Part shown: positions 15,376-24,497 of the stretch, piece by piece | How the letters are laid out: every line of letters begins with the position of its first letter | How positions within the stretch are numbered: the stretch's first letter is position 1 | Assembly (NCBI GenBank): GCA_018266955.1 | Contig: JAFDZI010000040.1 | Coordinates: 1 to 45,953, forward strand | Reading direction: 5' to 3' | Length of the DNA: 45,953 nt | Origin: Bacteroidota bacterium | Lineage (GTDB): Bacteria; Bacteroidota; Bacteroidia; Flavobacteriales; Weeksellaceae | Position numbers and translations under genes: made by a program | The notes under the pieces: generated by a model | What the model was told of the DNA's origin: nothing | The model's database searches: none | What the model saw: only the letters and a program-made list of their open reading frames with translations

Positions 15376-16695
15376 TTAGAGTAGTTTTCCTGAAAGGAAT
15401 AAGCCAGCAACAGTAAAATAAATAATTAAACCTGTAACATCAACCAAGGTTGCCACGAATGGGGCAGAAGAAGTGGCGGGGTCTAATTTGAATTTTTTTA
15501 GTACAAAAGGGATCATAGAGCCACTCAAGGTTCCCCAAAGTACGATGGCTACAAGAGATAATGAGACGCTGAGTCCAACAAAAATCCAGTATTCACCATA
15601 ATCATACAAGCCGGTTTCTTGCCAAATCATGATTCTTAAAAATCCAATGGCTCCCAAAATTCCACCTAAAAATAAACCTGAAGTGATTTCTTTTTTTAGT
15701 ACATACCACCAGTCTTTCAGGGTGATTTCTTGTAAAGCCATAGCACGAATAATTAGTGTGGCTGCTTGTGAACCAGAATTGCCTCCAGAGGAGATAATCA
15801 AGGGCACGAAAAGGGCGAGTACAACAGCTTTTTCAATTTCGTGATCAAAGAAGCCCATAGCAGATGCCGTTAGCATTTCCGAAACAAATAGAATAATAAG
15901 CCAAGTGGCTCTTTTTCGAATCATTTCCATCCACGAAGTTTGGGTGTAGGGCAAGTCTAAAGCTTCAAGCCCCCCGAATTTTTGGATGTCTTCGGTATTT
16001 TGTTGCTCAATTTGGTCTAAGATGTCGTCTATGGTAACAATTCCAACCAAAACTCCAGATTCCGTAATAATAGGAAGTGCAGTTCTGTCGTATTTTTCAA
16101 AATAAGAAACCGCATCTTCTTTTGAAGTTGTAGTGCTAATGGCCACGAAATGATTGTCGGTGATATCAGAAACCAAATCATCCTCTTCAGCCAAAAGCAA
16201 GGTGCCAATGGTTAAGTCATCTACCAAGCGATTTTTTTCGTCCACCACATAAAGGTGGTTCATGGTTTCCACTTTTTTGCCCACTTTTTTTATTTGCTGA
16301 AGACATTTTTTTACCGTCCATTCCTTGCGGATTTGGATGTAGTAAGGGGTCATAAGTCGAGCAATAGAGTTGGGTTTGTAGCCTAAGAGCTTTAGAGCAA
16401 TTCTCCTTTCTTGTGGATTTAGGTGGTTGATGGAATATTTAATAAGTTCATCCGGGAAATCTTCAAAAAGTGCCGTTCTATCATCCGGAGTCATGGCATT
16501 TAAGATTTCGGAAACCTCTTCACTCCCTATGCTTCGTATGGTTTCCTCTTGAAAATCCGGATCCAAGTGTGCAAAGACTTCGGCTTTATATTCTTTGGGA
16601 ACTCTAAGGAAAGCCAAAAGTCTTTCGTCTGCGTGTAGTTCACTCAGGTTTTCGGCAATATCTGCGGGGTTAAAAATCAATTCCTTAGTATCCAT
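15376..16695 (-). CDS. mgtE: Magnesium transporter MgtE
   Basis: 439 residues, inner membrane. Cytoplasmic N domain (about 1-120), a CBS-domain pair (about 125-245), then five membrane helices from about residue 265. Pore and selectivity segments are visible: [15 protein letters not shown] and [18 protein letters not shown]. In known MgtE the N and CBS domains bind Mg2+ and close the channel when the ion is plentiful. A promoter box lies about 85 bp upstream, leaving a long leader in which I found no recognised Mg2+ riboswitch. First gene of an operon with the BtuF-like gene. Confidence 0.95.
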   Translation of the reverse strand: MDTKELIFNPADIAENLSELHADERLLAFLRVPKEYKAEVFAHLDPDFQEETIRSIGSEEVSEILNAMTPDDRTALFEDFPDELIKYSINHLNPQERRIALKLLGYKPNSIARLMTPYYIQIRKEWTVKKCLQQIKKVGKKVETMNHLYVVDEKNRLVDDLTIGTLLLAEEDDLVSDITDNHFVAISTTTSKEDAVSYFEKYDRTALPIITESGVLVGIVTIDDILDQIEQQNTEDIQKFGGLEALDLPYTQTSWMEMIRKRATWLIILFVSEMLTASAMGFFDHEIEKAVVLALFVPLIISSGGNSGSQAATLIIRAMALQEITLKDWWYVLKKEITSGLFLGGILGAIGFLRIMIWQETGLYDYGEYWIFVGLSVSLSLVAIVLWGTLSGSMIPFVLKKFKLDPATSSAPFVATLVDVTGLIIYFTVAGLFLSGKLL

Positions 16696-16780
16696 TTTAA
16701 TCTAAATTTATTGATCGGTTATTAAATTAAAAAAGCGGTGAATTCCGTGAAGATGTGATTGATCAAAATTCAAAGCCGTG

Positions 16781-16788
16781 CAAAAGTA
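16781..16788 (-). promoter_or_regulatory. Probable promoter -7 box of mgtE
   Basis: TACTTTTG on the minus strand fits TAnnTTTG. It predicts a leader of about 80 nt before the mgtE ATG. Confidence 0.5.
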
Positions 16789-16844
16789 CCGCAAAAAAAA
16801 TAAAATATTCTATTTTCCTTTTGTTTTTTTGTGTTAAACTCAGA

Positions 16845-17417
16845 TTAGCCTATTCTGAAGGTTTTTATATTTTTTAAAATCTCTTTTAGTGCACCTTCTG
16901 TACCCAGTTTAACAAAATTTTCTGCTGATCCTAAAAGCTTTCTATTTTTTTTGTAGGTGTCATATTGTACTTCTGAAATTAACTTACCTTCGGCGCTGTA
17001 CAGCTTCATGCTGATGATAACTTGGCTAGAAAAAACAAATTTACCAAGCCCTACTTTAAAATATTTAACTTTGGGGACTACCGCAAAATCAGCTTGGTTA
17101 TTGGTACAATATTCACGGATTATTTCAGGATCTGTTTGGTCGAATGAAAGCGTTTGATCCACAATTAATAATGAATTGTTTTTGGAGCTGCTCAATTTAT
17201 TGGTAACCGTAGAGAAAAAAGCTAGATAAGTGGGTTGTTTAATTTCTTCTATTTCTGGTTGTATATCTGGATTGAAGTATAAAATTTTTCTGATTTTATT
17301 TTGTTGCATCTCGTCTGAAGAAATTTCGTTCTTGGCATAACTTTGCGCTTTTATTAGAGCAAAACCTCCCAAAAGTATAGCTGCAGCTGTAAAAGTGATA
17401 ATTTTGTTTCTCCTCAT
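16845..17417 (-). CDS. Exported protein of unknown function
   Basis: 190 residues from the chosen start MRRNKIITFTAAAILLGG, a clear signal peptide with probable cleavage after IKAQ. The mature protein is mixed alpha/beta, with lysine-rich segments and no cysteines in the core apart from REYCTNN; the C-terminus is GALKEILKNIK. I do not recognise a family. The frame is open for 14 codons upstream (to 17459), but a promoter with both boxes lies at 17429-17459, so that extension is excluded. Single-gene unit; periplasmic or outer-membrane associated. Confidence 0.75.
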   Translation of the reverse strand: MRRNKIITFTAAAILLGGFALIKAQSYAKNEISSDEMQQNKIRKILYFNPDIQPEIEEIKQPTYLAFFSTVTNKLSSSKNNSLLIVDQTLSFDQTDPEIIREYCTNNQADFAVVPKVKYFKVGLGKFVFSSQVIISMKLYSAEGKLISEVQYDTYKKNRKLLGSAENFVKLGTEGALKEILKNIKTFRIG

Positions 17418-17428
17418 GGTTCTGTGTA

Positions 17429-17459
17429 CAAAAATAGGTTTAATTTTGCCGAATTCCAA
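17429..17459 (-). promoter_or_regulatory. Promoter of the 16845-17417 gene
   Basis: On the minus strand TTGG (17456-17459), a 19-bp spacer, TATTTTTG (17429-17436). Predicted transcript start is only a few bases before ATG 17417. Confidence 0.6.
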
Positions 17460-17576
17460 TTTGTAATCCTTTAGACTGTCTGTTTTTTTCTATTCAATAG
17501 TATTGATGTTATAAATGATGTTCATTATACAGGTTAATCACTTTTCTTGTAAGAAAAATAGTTTTTTTTAAGATAG

Positions 17577-17607
17577 TTTGTCAGTTCAAAAAATAGTCTT
17601 ACTTTTG
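17577..17607 (+). promoter_or_regulatory. Promoter of rpsO
   Basis: TTTG (17577-17580), a 19-bp spacer, TACTTTTG (17600-17607): a textbook Bacteroidota promoter, 36 bp before the rpsO start codon. Confidence 0.75.
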
Positions 17608-17643
17608 CAACTCGTTACATAATAATCATTAAACAATATTGGA

Positions 17644-17913
17644 ATGTACTTAACATCTGAAAAGAAAGCAGAAATCTTCGCAAAACACGGAAAATCTGCA
17701 CAAGACACAGGGAGCGCAGAAGGACAAGTAGCTCTATTTACTTACCGTATCAATCACTTGACGGGTCACTTAAAAGCAAATCATAAAGATTTTAACACAG
17801 AAAGATCTTTGGTGAAATTAGTAGGTAAAAGAAAAGCTCTTTTGGATTACCTAAAGAAAAAAGATATCGCAAGATACAGAGCAATTATTGCTGAATTAGG
17901 ATTAAGAAAGTAA
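17644..17913 (+). CDS. rpsO: 30S ribosomal protein S15
   Basis: 89 residues, standard length. Primary 16S rRNA binding protein that organises the central domain of the small subunit and contacts the 50S subunit. Family sequence is clear: GSAEGQVALFTYRINHLTGH and LVGKRKALLDYLKKKD. It precedes pnp, the common bacterial order. A strong promoter lies upstream and a 15-bp terminator hairpin downstream, so most transcripts should end before pnp. In other bacteria S15 represses its own translation; the 5' leader here is only about 30 nt and shows no obvious pseudoknot by eye. Confidence 0.98.
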   Translation: MYLTSEKKAEIFAKHGKSAQDTGSAEGQVALFTYRINHLTGHLKANHKDFNTERSLVKLVGKRKALLDYLKKKDIARYRAIIAELGLRK

Positions 17914-17930
17914 TTTTTCTTTATACAAGT

Positions 17931-17965
17931 AACAGAAGCAACTCATCATTTGAGTTGCTTTTGTT
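17931..17965 (+). terminator. Terminator of rpsO
   Basis: A 10-bp core stem AAGCAACTCA / TGAGTTGCTT with a 5-nt loop, extended outward to about 15 bp with one G-U. T-rich on the 3' side. Confidence 0.85.
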
Positions 17966-18024
17966 ATTAAATAACCAATGAGTTAAAAATTTATTGGAAT
18001 GATTAGTTGCTGAACAAAAATCAG

Positions 18025-18032
18025 TACCTTTG
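18025..18032 (+). promoter_or_regulatory. Probable -7 promoter element of pnp
   Basis: TACCTTTG fits TAnnTTTG, 66 bp before the pnp ATG. The upstream TTG is closer than usual. Confidence 0.45.
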
Positions 18033-18098
18033 CCAACGAAAATTTAAAGAGTTTAAATATTAACCGTACTCAATACGGAGTACACAGAAGATTATTTT

Positions 18099-20258
18099 AT
18101 GAGTGCACCTCAAGCAATCACAGAAACTATCGTGATGAGAGATGGTAGAGAAATTACCATCGAAACCGGAAAATTGGCAAAACAAGCCGACGGTTCGGTA
18201 GTTGTAAAATGTGGCGGAACCATGCTTTTAGCAACAGTTGTAGCCAATAAAGAAGCCAACCCAGGGGTTGACTTCCTACCTTTGACGGTAGATTATAGAG
18301 AGAAATTTTATGCAGGTGGAAAAATTCCTGGAAATTTCTTTAGAAGAGAAACCAAACCTTCAGATGATGAAGTACTCACCATGAGATTGGTGGATAGAGT
18401 GCTTCGTCCCCTTTTCCCGGAAGATTTCCATGCAGAAGTGCAGGTGATGATCTCTCTTATCTCTTATGACAAAGAAGTAATGCCAGAAGCATTGGCGGGT
18501 CTTGCAGCCTCTTCAGCAATTGCTATTACCGATATTCCTTTCAACGGACCGATGTCCGAAGTACGAGTAGTAAGAATTGATGGCGAACTTTCGGTAAACC
18601 CTAGCTACGAAAATTTACAAAAAGCAGATATCGACATTATGGTGGGAGCAACCAAAAGCTCTATTGTAATGGTAGAAGGGGAAATGAAAGAAATTTCCGA
18701 ACAAGAAATGCTAGAAGCTATTTCTTTTGCTCACGAGGAAATTAAAATCCAAATTGAAGCTCAGGAAAAGTTGGCGGCTAAGGTTGGAAAATCATTCCCT
18801 AAAAGAGAATATTGCCACGAAACTCACGATGAAGAAATCCGTGAGAAAGTATGGAAAGAATGCTATGATAAAGTATATGAAGTAGCCAAAACTCCTTCTG
18901 CAAAAGAAGAAAGAGGTGAAAAATTCAAAGCAGTTTTAGCAGATTTCCTAGCGCAATATACAGATGAGGAAGAACTAGTAAGAGTAACTCCTTTTGCAAA
19001 AGTATATTACCACGATGTGGAAAAAGAAGCGATGCGCCAAATGATTTTGAACGAAAAAGTTCGTTTGGATGGTCGTGATCCTCAAACCATCAGACCAATA
19101 TGGTCTGAAGTAGATTATCTTCCAGGAGCACACGGTTCTGCGGTTTTCACTAGAGGAGAAACTCAATCCCTTACCGCTGTTACTTTAGGTTCTGTTAAAG
19201 ATGCCAATATGGTAGATTCTGTAGCCATTAACTACGACGAAAGATTCTTCCTACATTACAACTTCCCTCCTTTCTCTACCGGAGAAGCAAGACCTTTAAG
19301 AGGAACTTCAAGAAGAGAAGTAGGGCACGGAAACTTAGCGCAAAGAGCTTTGGCTAATATGATTCCTGCAGAAAATCCTTATACCATCCGTGTGGTTTCT
19401 GATATTTTAGAATCCAACGGTTCTTCTTCTATGGCAACAGTATGTGCTGGGACATTAGCATTAATGGATGCTGGGGTACAAATTTCTAAACCAGTTTCTG
19501 GAATTGCCATGGGATTGATTACCGATGAAAAATCAGGAAAATTTACTGTACTTTCTGACATTTTAGGAGATGAAGACCACTTAGGAGATATGGACTTTAA
19601 AGTAACCGGTACTGCCGATGGGATTACCGCTTGCCAAATGGACATCAAAATCCAAGGGTTAACCATGGATATTATGGAAACAGCCCTTAACCAAGCAAGA
19701 GAAGGTCGTTTGCATATTCTTGGTGAAATATTAAAAACCATAGATGCCCCAAGAGAAGATGTGAAACCTCACGCTCCGAAAATGGAAATTTTGGAAATCT
19801 CAAAAGATTTTATTGGAGCTGTTATCGGACCTGGTGGGAAAATTATTCAACAATTACAAAAAGATACAGATACGGTTATTTCTATTGAAGAAATTGGAGA
19901 AATCGGTAGAATTGAAATTGCTGGAGTAAGCAGAGAAAAAATTAACGCAGCCATCGCAGCGATTAACCAGATTACCTTTGTGCCAGTTGTGGGTGAGGTA
20001 TATAATGGGAAAGTGGTGAAGGTAATGGACTTTGGAGCGTTTGTTGCCATAGCTAAAAATACAGAAGGCTTGTTGCATATTTCTGAAATAGAGTGGAAAC
20101 GATTGGATAAAGTGCCGTATGCTGAAGGCGATGAAGTGGAAGTGAAATTTATGGGGTATGATGATCGTAAGAAAATGAAACTTTCTAGAAAAGTTCTTCT
20201 GCCTAGACCTCCAAAACCGGAAGCAAAACCAAAAACAGAAAACAAACCAGAAGCTTAA
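18099..20258 (+). CDS. pnp: Polyribonucleotide nucleotidyltransferase (PNPase)
   Basis: 719 residues, full length. Phosphorolytic 3'-5' exoribonuclease, active as a trimer in mRNA turnover. Order of domains: first RNase PH domain, helical linker, second RNase PH domain ([18 protein letters not shown] and the acidic segment [12 protein letters not shown]), KH domain with GPGG at 577-580, and S1 domain from about 631 ([15 protein letters not shown]). The tail is short and Pro/Lys-rich, as in other Bacteroidota. Own promoter box and own terminator; downstream of rpsO as in most bacteria. Confidence 0.97.
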   Translation: MSAPQAITETIVMRDGREITIETGKLAKQADGSVVVKCGGTMLLATVVANKEANPGVDFLPLTVDYREKFYAGGKIPGNFFRRETKPSDDEVLTMRLVDRVLRPLFPEDFHAEVQVMISLISYDKEVMPEALAGLAASSAIAITDIPFNGPMSEVRVVRIDGELSVNPSYENLQKADIDIMVGATKSSIVMVEGEMKEISEQEMLEAISFAHEEIKIQIEAQEKLAAKVGKSFPKREYCHETHDEEIREKVWKECYDKVYEVAKTPSAKEERGEKFKAVLADFLAQYTDEEELVRVTPFAKVYYHDVEKEAMRQMILNEKVRLDGRDPQTIRPIWSEVDYLPGAHGSAVFTRGETQSLTAVTLGSVKDANMVDSVAINYDERFFLHYNFPPFSTGEARPLRGTSRREVGHGNLAQRALANMIPAENPYTIRVVSDILESNGSSSMATVCAGTLALMDAGVQISKPVSGIAMGLITDEKSGKFTVLSDILGDEDHLGDMDFKVTGTADGITACQMDIKIQGLTMDIMETALNQAREGRLHILGEILKTIDAPREDVKPHAPKMEILEISKDFIGAVIGPGGKIIQQLQKDTDTVISIEEIGEIGRIEIAGVSREKINAAIAAINQITFVPVVGEVYNGKVVKVMDFGAFVAIAKNTEGLLHISEIEWKRLDKVPYAEGDEVEVKFMGYDDRKKMKLSRKVLLPRPPKPEAKPKTENKPEA

Positions 20259-20278
20259 TTTTTAAGTTTCGTTCCTAT

Positions 20279-20308
20279 AAAGCCACTTTTTAATAAGGTG
20301 GCTTTTTT
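20279..20308 (+). terminator. Terminator of pnp
   Basis: AAAGCCAC / GTGGCTTT stem with partly paired loop, followed by a T-run. Confidence 0.85.
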
Positions 20309-20388
20309 AATATTTTTCAATAGGTTCTTTTGAAGTTGTTGTACCTTTAACCTTATTTTAAAGAGTTTTGATGTTTAAATAAAATTTA

Positions 20389-20982
20389 ATGAAAATGAAA
20401 AATTTATTGTATCAAAGATTTGATTATTATAAAAAATTAGGCGATGCTTTATTAGAACGGCTCTCGCAAGAGCAAATATTTTGGGAATACAATGAAGAAA
20501 GTAATAGTGTAGCTGTTTTGGTAAAACACATTGCTGGAAATGCACTCTCCAGATTTACTAATTTTTTAACTGAAGATGGAGAAAAATCTTGGCGACATCG
20601 TGATGCTGAATTTATAAACGATTTTACCACCAAACAAGATGTAATTGAGTGTTGGCAAAAAGGCTGGGATTGTCTTTATACGGCACTACAATCGTTACAA
20701 GAAGATGATTGGGCTAAATCCATCTACATTAGAGGGGAAAAACATACCGTGTTGGATGCTTTTCTAAGGCAATTAGCGCATTATTCATACCACATTGGTC
20801 AGATGATTTATTTAGGAAAAATGCAGAAAAATACCGAATGGAAATCATTGTCTATTCCGAGAAACCAATCGCAACAATACAATAACGAAATGGCCCAAAA
20901 AAACGAAGAACTTTCACAAGAAAATTCTTCGCCTGTTTGTTTTGTTAAAAGTCCAGAAATTAGGGATGAGTATAAAATCTAA
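20389..20982 (+). CDS. DinB-like / DUF1572 family protein
   Basis: 197 residues, soluble. It looks like a DinB-type four-helix bundle: KNLLYQRFDYYKKLGDALLERL, then VLVKHIAGNALSRF and the C-terminal AHYSYHIGQMIYLGK, where histidines at the family positions could bind a metal. DUF1572 and DinB proteins include thiol-dependent metalloenzymes, but the substrate is unknown here. The tail after residue 150 is polar and Gln/Asn-rich. It is a single gene after the pnp terminator. Its stop codon overlaps the convergent serine hydrolase gene by 4 bp, with no room for a terminator between them. Confidence 0.8.
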   Translation: MKMKNLLYQRFDYYKKLGDALLERLSQEQIFWEYNEESNSVAVLVKHIAGNALSRFTNFLTEDGEKSWRHRDAEFINDFTTKQDVIECWQKGWDCLYTALQSLQEDDWAKSIYIRGEKHTVLDAFLRQLAHYSYHIGQMIYLGKMQKNTEWKSLSIPRNQSQQYNNEMAQKNEELSQENSSPVCFVKSPEIRDEYKI

Positions 20983-22058
20983 GGAATCATAGCGTTTATG
21001 TAATTCCATAATTCGGCATCAAATCCGGATAAAGCAAAGGTAGGATTTTGAGGATTGGAAGCTTCTCCCATACGGATAATAACCATTTTTTTGCTTGGAA
21101 TGACATAGATTCTTTGGTCTTTTGCTCCCATAGCTGCATACAAATCCGAGGGTGCATTCGGGATTAAAGCCCCGTTGTACATCGTTTGCGACCCAGGTAG
21201 CATGTATTTAGTTTTACCATTGAGCCACCAAAAATACCCATAAGAAGGATTGATAATTTGCGAACTTTGAATGCTGGTATTAAAATAGGAAGGGTTTATG
21301 ATAACTTCATTTTTCCACTGTCCTTTGTTGAGTGCCAACAACCCAAATCGAGCCATGCTTCGGGCTGTACTGTGGTAAATCGAAAATATCATACCAAAGT
21401 TCCAATAACCATCCATGCCGATTTTATTTTTTAATGTGGCATTAAAATAATTTTCAAAATTCCCAGCATTTGAACTAGAAACCACATCGATAAGTTTTTG
21501 AAAAACATTGCTGTAAGACCAACGGGTTCCCGCATCTGCTATATAAGTAAGATTGCTTTGGGTGATGAGTTGGCTTTGGTCGTTCAGTCCAGAAGTCATC
21601 GTTAAAAGATGCTTGTTTAGGATGAGGTTTTCTTTGTTAATAGGTTCGCTGGTCCAGTTGATTCCCAAATAATCGGATACTTTTTTATTTTGATCGACAA
21701 AACCTTCTTGTTCTGCGATGCCAAAAGTACTTCCCACTAAGGTTTTTCCAGCAGAATTCCATTCCCAATCTGTCGTAGCATTATGTCCGTTAAAATACTC
21801 TTCCATGGCTATTCTCCCATTGATCAAAATAATAAATGCTTTGGTGTTTTTATTGGCTAAATAATCTTTCAACGGTTGAACTGCATTGGTGTTCCAACCC
21901 AAATTCTGCATGGGTACAGTTTCCCAAGCTGTTGTGTTGTTTTCTGGGAAATATAATGAGCTAGGAATGGGATCTGGATTTGGATTATCTGGTGGGTTAT
22001 CGGCTCTTGAACAATTAAATAATAAGAAAGTCAAGAGAAAGAGGTAAGTTGTTTTCAT
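20979..22058 (-). CDS. Lipoprotein serine hydrolase, beta-lactamase / penicillin-binding type
   Basis: 359 residues. Signal peptide with lipobox LFNC (C16), so probably anchored in a membrane with the enzyme facing the periplasm or surface. A Pro/Asp/Asn-rich linker (17-33) follows. Catalytic motifs: S102-A-G-K105, Y182-S-N184, and a region before WWLNGKTKYMLPG that may supply the third motif. This class C-like family includes esterases and peptidases as well as beta-lactamases; the substrate cannot be told. Single gene, convergent with the DinB-like gene. Confidence 0.85.
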   Translation of the reverse strand: MKTTYLFLLTFLLFNCSRADNPPDNPNPDPIPSSLYFPENNTTAWETVPMQNLGWNTNAVQPLKDYLANKNTKAFIILINGRIAMEEYFNGHNATTDWEWNSAGKTLVGSTFGIAEQEGFVDQNKKVSDYLGINWTSEPINKENLILNKHLLTMTSGLNDQSQLITQSNLTYIADAGTRWSYSNVFQKLIDVVSSSNAGNFENYFNATLKNKIGMDGYWNFGMIFSIYHSTARSMARFGLLALNKGQWKNEVIINPSYFNTSIQSSQIINPSYGYFWWLNGKTKYMLPGSQTMYNGALIPNAPSDLYAAMGAKDQRIYVIPSKKMVIIRMGEASNPQNPTFALSGFDAELWNYINAMIP

Positions 22059-22276
22059 AAGTAATCATTTTTATGTGTTTAAATATGGATATGCTTTGTG
22101 TTATTTTTATAGTTGATAAAGAACCAATTGTTAACGGCAATTTCACACAATGGGTTATTAAATGTTGTTTGATTTTTCTTTTTAGAGTTGAAATAAGGTA
22201 AATTGTTAAATCATTTTTTATTTTTTTTTTTAACCCTAAATGTTCTGGACTAGTATAATTTGAGTTATGAGATGCA

Positions 22277-22310
22277 TTTGTCCGACTTACAGATAAAATT
22301 TGTACCTTTG
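22277..22310 (+). promoter_or_regulatory. Promoter of mtaB
   Basis: TTTG (22277-22280), a 22-bp spacer, TACCTTTG (22303-22310), 23 bp before the mtaB ATG. Confidence 0.6.
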
Positions 22311-22333
22311 CAGTCGATTTTTTATACACGATT

Positions 22334-23644
22334 ATGTCATTGAAAAAAGCAGCATATCATACTTTAGGATGCAAATTAAATTTTGCAGAAACCTCCACCA
22401 TAGCTCGTCAATTGACGGCGAATGGCTACGAAAAAGTGAGTTTTGATGAACCTGCCGATGTCTATGTTATCAATACTTGTTCGGTAACCGAAACGGCAGA
22501 TAAGGAATGCAAACTCCATGTAAAGCGAGCGTTGAAATCCAATCCCGATGGTTTGGTTGTTATTATCGGTTGTTATGCCCAATTGAAACCTGAAGAAATT
22601 TCCAAAATTGAAGGGGTGGATTTGGTGTTAGGAGCGAAGGAAAAATTTAATATTCCAAGATATTTAAACGAACTGAAAAAAGCCGAAAACCAAGGGGAAG
22701 TACATTCTTGTGAGGTGGAAGAAGCCGATTTTTTCATCGGTAGTTATTCTTTTGGCGACAGAACAAGAGCTTTTCTAAAGGTGCAAGACGGGTGCGATTA
22801 TAAATGTACTTATTGCACCATACCCATGGCAAGAGGGATTTCCAGATCGGATACCATAGAAAATGTGGTGCAAAATGCAAAAGACATTGCAGCCAAAGGA
22901 ATTAAAGAAATTGTTTTAACCGGAGTTAATATTGGAGATTACGGAAAAGGTGAATTCGGAAATAAAAAGCATGAGCATACTTTTTTAGATTTAATTCAAG
23001 AATTGAATAAGGTAGAGGGAATAGAAAGAATTCGAATTTCATCTATTGAGCCCAATTTGCTGAAAGATGAAAGTATAGAATTGGTGGCTAATTCCCAACG
23101 CTTTGTGCCTCACTTCCATATTCCTTTACAAAGCGGAAGTGATGAATTGTTAAAGAAAATGAAACGCCGTTATCTGACTCAGCTTTATACGGATAGAATT
23201 AATAAAATTCGCGAAATAATGCCGGATTGTGCAGTGGGCGTTGATGTTATTGTTGGTTTTCCTGGTGAAACGGATGAAGAGTTTTTTAAAACCTATAATT
23301 ATTTGAACCAATTACCTATTTCCTACTTGCATGTCTTTACTTATTCCGAAAGAGAAAACACCGAAGCCGCAGCAATGGAAGGAGTTGTTCCTGTGGCTGA
23401 GCGAAAGAAAAGAAATAAAATGCTACGAATTCTTTCCGAGAAAAAGAAAGTTGCTTTTTATCAAACACAATTAGGGAAATCTCATCCAGTACTTTGGGAG
23501 CATGAAAACAAAGAGGGAATGATGTATGGTTTTACCGAAAATTATGTAAGGGTACACAAGCCATTTGATGAAAACGCCATCAATACCATTGAGGTAGTAC
23601 AACTAAAAGCAATTGAAGCCGATGGTACGGTTTCCGTTGAATAA
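22334..23644 (+). CDS. mtaB: tRNA t6A37 methylthiotransferase MtaB
   Basis: 436 residues. Radical SAM enzyme that adds a methylthio group at C2 of t6A37 in tRNAs reading ANN codons. Three domains: N-terminal MTTase with cluster cysteines C13, C49 and C80; radical SAM core with C154-x3-C158-x2-C161 in DGCDYKCTYCTIP; and a C-terminal TRAM-like domain for tRNA. The LGCKLNFAE start and CTIPMARG match MtaB rather than MiaB or RimO. Strong promoter upstream and a shared terminator downstream; single gene. Confidence 0.93.
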   Translation: MSLKKAAYHTLGCKLNFAETSTIARQLTANGYEKVSFDEPADVYVINTCSVTETADKECKLHVKRALKSNPDGLVVIIGCYAQLKPEEISKIEGVDLVLGAKEKFNIPRYLNELKKAENQGEVHSCEVEEADFFIGSYSFGDRTRAFLKVQDGCDYKCTYCTIPMARGISRSDTIENVVQNAKDIAAKGIKEIVLTGVNIGDYGKGEFGNKKHEHTFLDLIQELNKVEGIERIRISSIEPNLLKDESIELVANSQRFVPHFHIPLQSGSDELLKKMKRRYLTQLYTDRINKIREIMPDCAVGVDVIVGFPGETDEEFFKTYNYLNQLPISYLHVFTYSERENTEAAAMEGVVPVAERKKRNKMLRILSEKKKVAFYQTQLGKSHPVLWEHENKEGMMYGFTENYVRVHKPFDENAINTIEVVQLKAIEADGTVSVE

Positions 23645-23663
23645 TGGTTACTTAGAATAAAAC

Positions 23664-23697
23664 AAAACGGTCATTTTCTTGGAGAAATGACCGTTTT
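23664..23697. terminator. Bidirectional terminator between mtaB and the oxidase cluster
   Basis: A 13-bp perfect stem AAAACGGTCATTT / AAATGACCGTTTT with an 8-nt loop and T-tracts on both sides. It ends mtaB (plus) and the 23721 gene (minus). Confidence 0.88.
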
Positions 23698-23720
23698 TTA
23701 TGGAGAATGAAAAGTTTGCG

Positions 23721-24131
23721 TTATTGAGGCGTATTCATTAAGCTGGTAATGCTATAAAAGGCACCCCACGCCAGAATACTAAGGATTAAAACCCAAACCC
23801 ATACAGGAATAGTTCTTGGGTTTTCGCTTCCTTTGATGATGAAACTCTGATTGTTTCCAGTTTCGTAAGAATTTAGCATAAGAGGAATAATTCCGTTGAT
23901 GGTGTCGTGGTCCGATAATCCGTCAACATGAATGTGAGGACCATTCTGTACTTTGAATGGAATGATTTTTATTCCCTCTTTATTTTCAAATTTACTAATG
24001 ATTTTCAGTGTATGTTCACCATCGACTAATTTGGTAGTGTCCAATTCAAAAACAACAGGTGGTTCTAACTTGGCTATTGGATGGGGCTGGTCATCAATGT
24101 AAATATAGGTTGTGGTCTTAGTCGTATCCAT
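23721..24131 (-). CDS. Small membrane-anchored protein of the oxidase cluster, unknown function
   Basis: 136 residues. No N-terminal signal peptide. Residues 1-105 look like a small beta domain (YIYIDDQPHPIAKLEPP; HIHVDGLSDHDT), and a single helix near the C-terminus (about 109-127) anchors it. With a C-terminal anchor and no signal, topology is uncertain. Three histidines in the domain (GPHIHVDGLSDHD) could bind metal. It is the last of four same-strand genes after ccoN-like, ccoO-like and the 86-residue gene, with 11 bp to the gene before, so it is probably a subunit or assembly factor of that oxidase. Confidence 0.75.
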   Translation of the reverse strand: MDTTKTTTYIYIDDQPHPIAKLEPPVVFELDTTKLVDGEHTLKIISKFENKEGIKIIPFKVQNGPHIHVDGLSDHDTINGIIPLMLNSYETGNNQSFIIKGSENPRTIPVWVWVLILSILAWGAFYSITSLMNTPQ

Positions 24132-24142
24132 AAGTTATTGAT

Positions 24143-24403
24143 TTAAAAATGAAGAATACTGTTTTTTATGTGATTGGATTTTTTAGACTCAGGTTTTAGG
24201 GTGTATTTAATAAAGTATATAACCGTAAGTGCGGAAATAAGAACGATAATTCCAACAGCAACCCAATCCCAAAAACTTTGTGGTCCCGCTCCATGGGTTA
24301 GCCCTCTGGTTATTTTAGGTTGTTTCAAATCGCAAGCTTCACAAGCTTTATAATAGGATTGTGTAATCAAGAGTAAAACGAGTATGGCTATTTTTGTTTT
24401 CAT
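24143..24403 (-). CDS. Small exported/membrane protein with CEAC motif, oxidase cluster
   Basis: 86 residues. An N-terminal hydrophobic signal (KIAILVLLLITQS) is followed by YYKACEACDLKQPKITRG, then a membrane helix (about 45-67) and a basic tail. The C-x2-C pair faces the periplasm in the likely topology and could carry a disulfide or bind copper. There is no histidine after the pair, so it is not a c-type haem site. It lies between the CcoO-like gene and the 136-residue gene. Leader repeat copy C occupies the 94-bp gap before it. Confidence 0.75.
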   Translation of the reverse strand: MKTKIAILVLLLITQSYYKACEACDLKQPKITRGLTHGAGPQSFWDWVAVGIIVLISALTVIYFIKYTLKPESKKSNHIKNSILHF

Positions 24404-24496
24404 TTGTAGGTATTTATTGTTTTTTAATGGATAAGCTCAATCGCCTATTTTCATTAATGTTAATTTATCAAACGAGGTTGTTAAAGGCAATTTTAT
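24404..24496 (-). repeat. Structured leader repeat, copy C (short form)
   Basis: On the minus strand the arms are AATTGCC (24486-24492) and GGCGATT (24439-24445), pairing with one U-G. The core is AATGAAAATAGGCGATTG. Distance from the stem to the ATG of the 86-residue gene is 35 nt, ending AACAATAAATACCTACAA. The long-form segment is absent. The in-frame peptide of other copies is recognisable (INENRRLSLSIKKQ) but has no start codon. Confidence 0.65.
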
Positions 24497-24497
24497 A

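Noticed and set aside
14640..15410. Cobalamin riboswitch before the BtuF-like gene
   Set aside because: The gene starts 10 bp after mgtE; there is no room for a leader, and no B12-box-like sequence.
16696..16790. Mg2+ or other riboswitch in the mgtE leader
   Set aside because: Only weak palindromes (GAATTC, TTGATCAA) and distant GCGGT/ACCGC arms; no match to the M-box or ykoK pattern I could recognise.
22015..22329. Minus-strand ORF of 104 codons upstream of mtaB
   Set aside because: Covers the mtaB promoter and part of the serine hydrolase signal peptide, with Ile/Lys-rich sequence as expected from AT-rich intergenic DNA.
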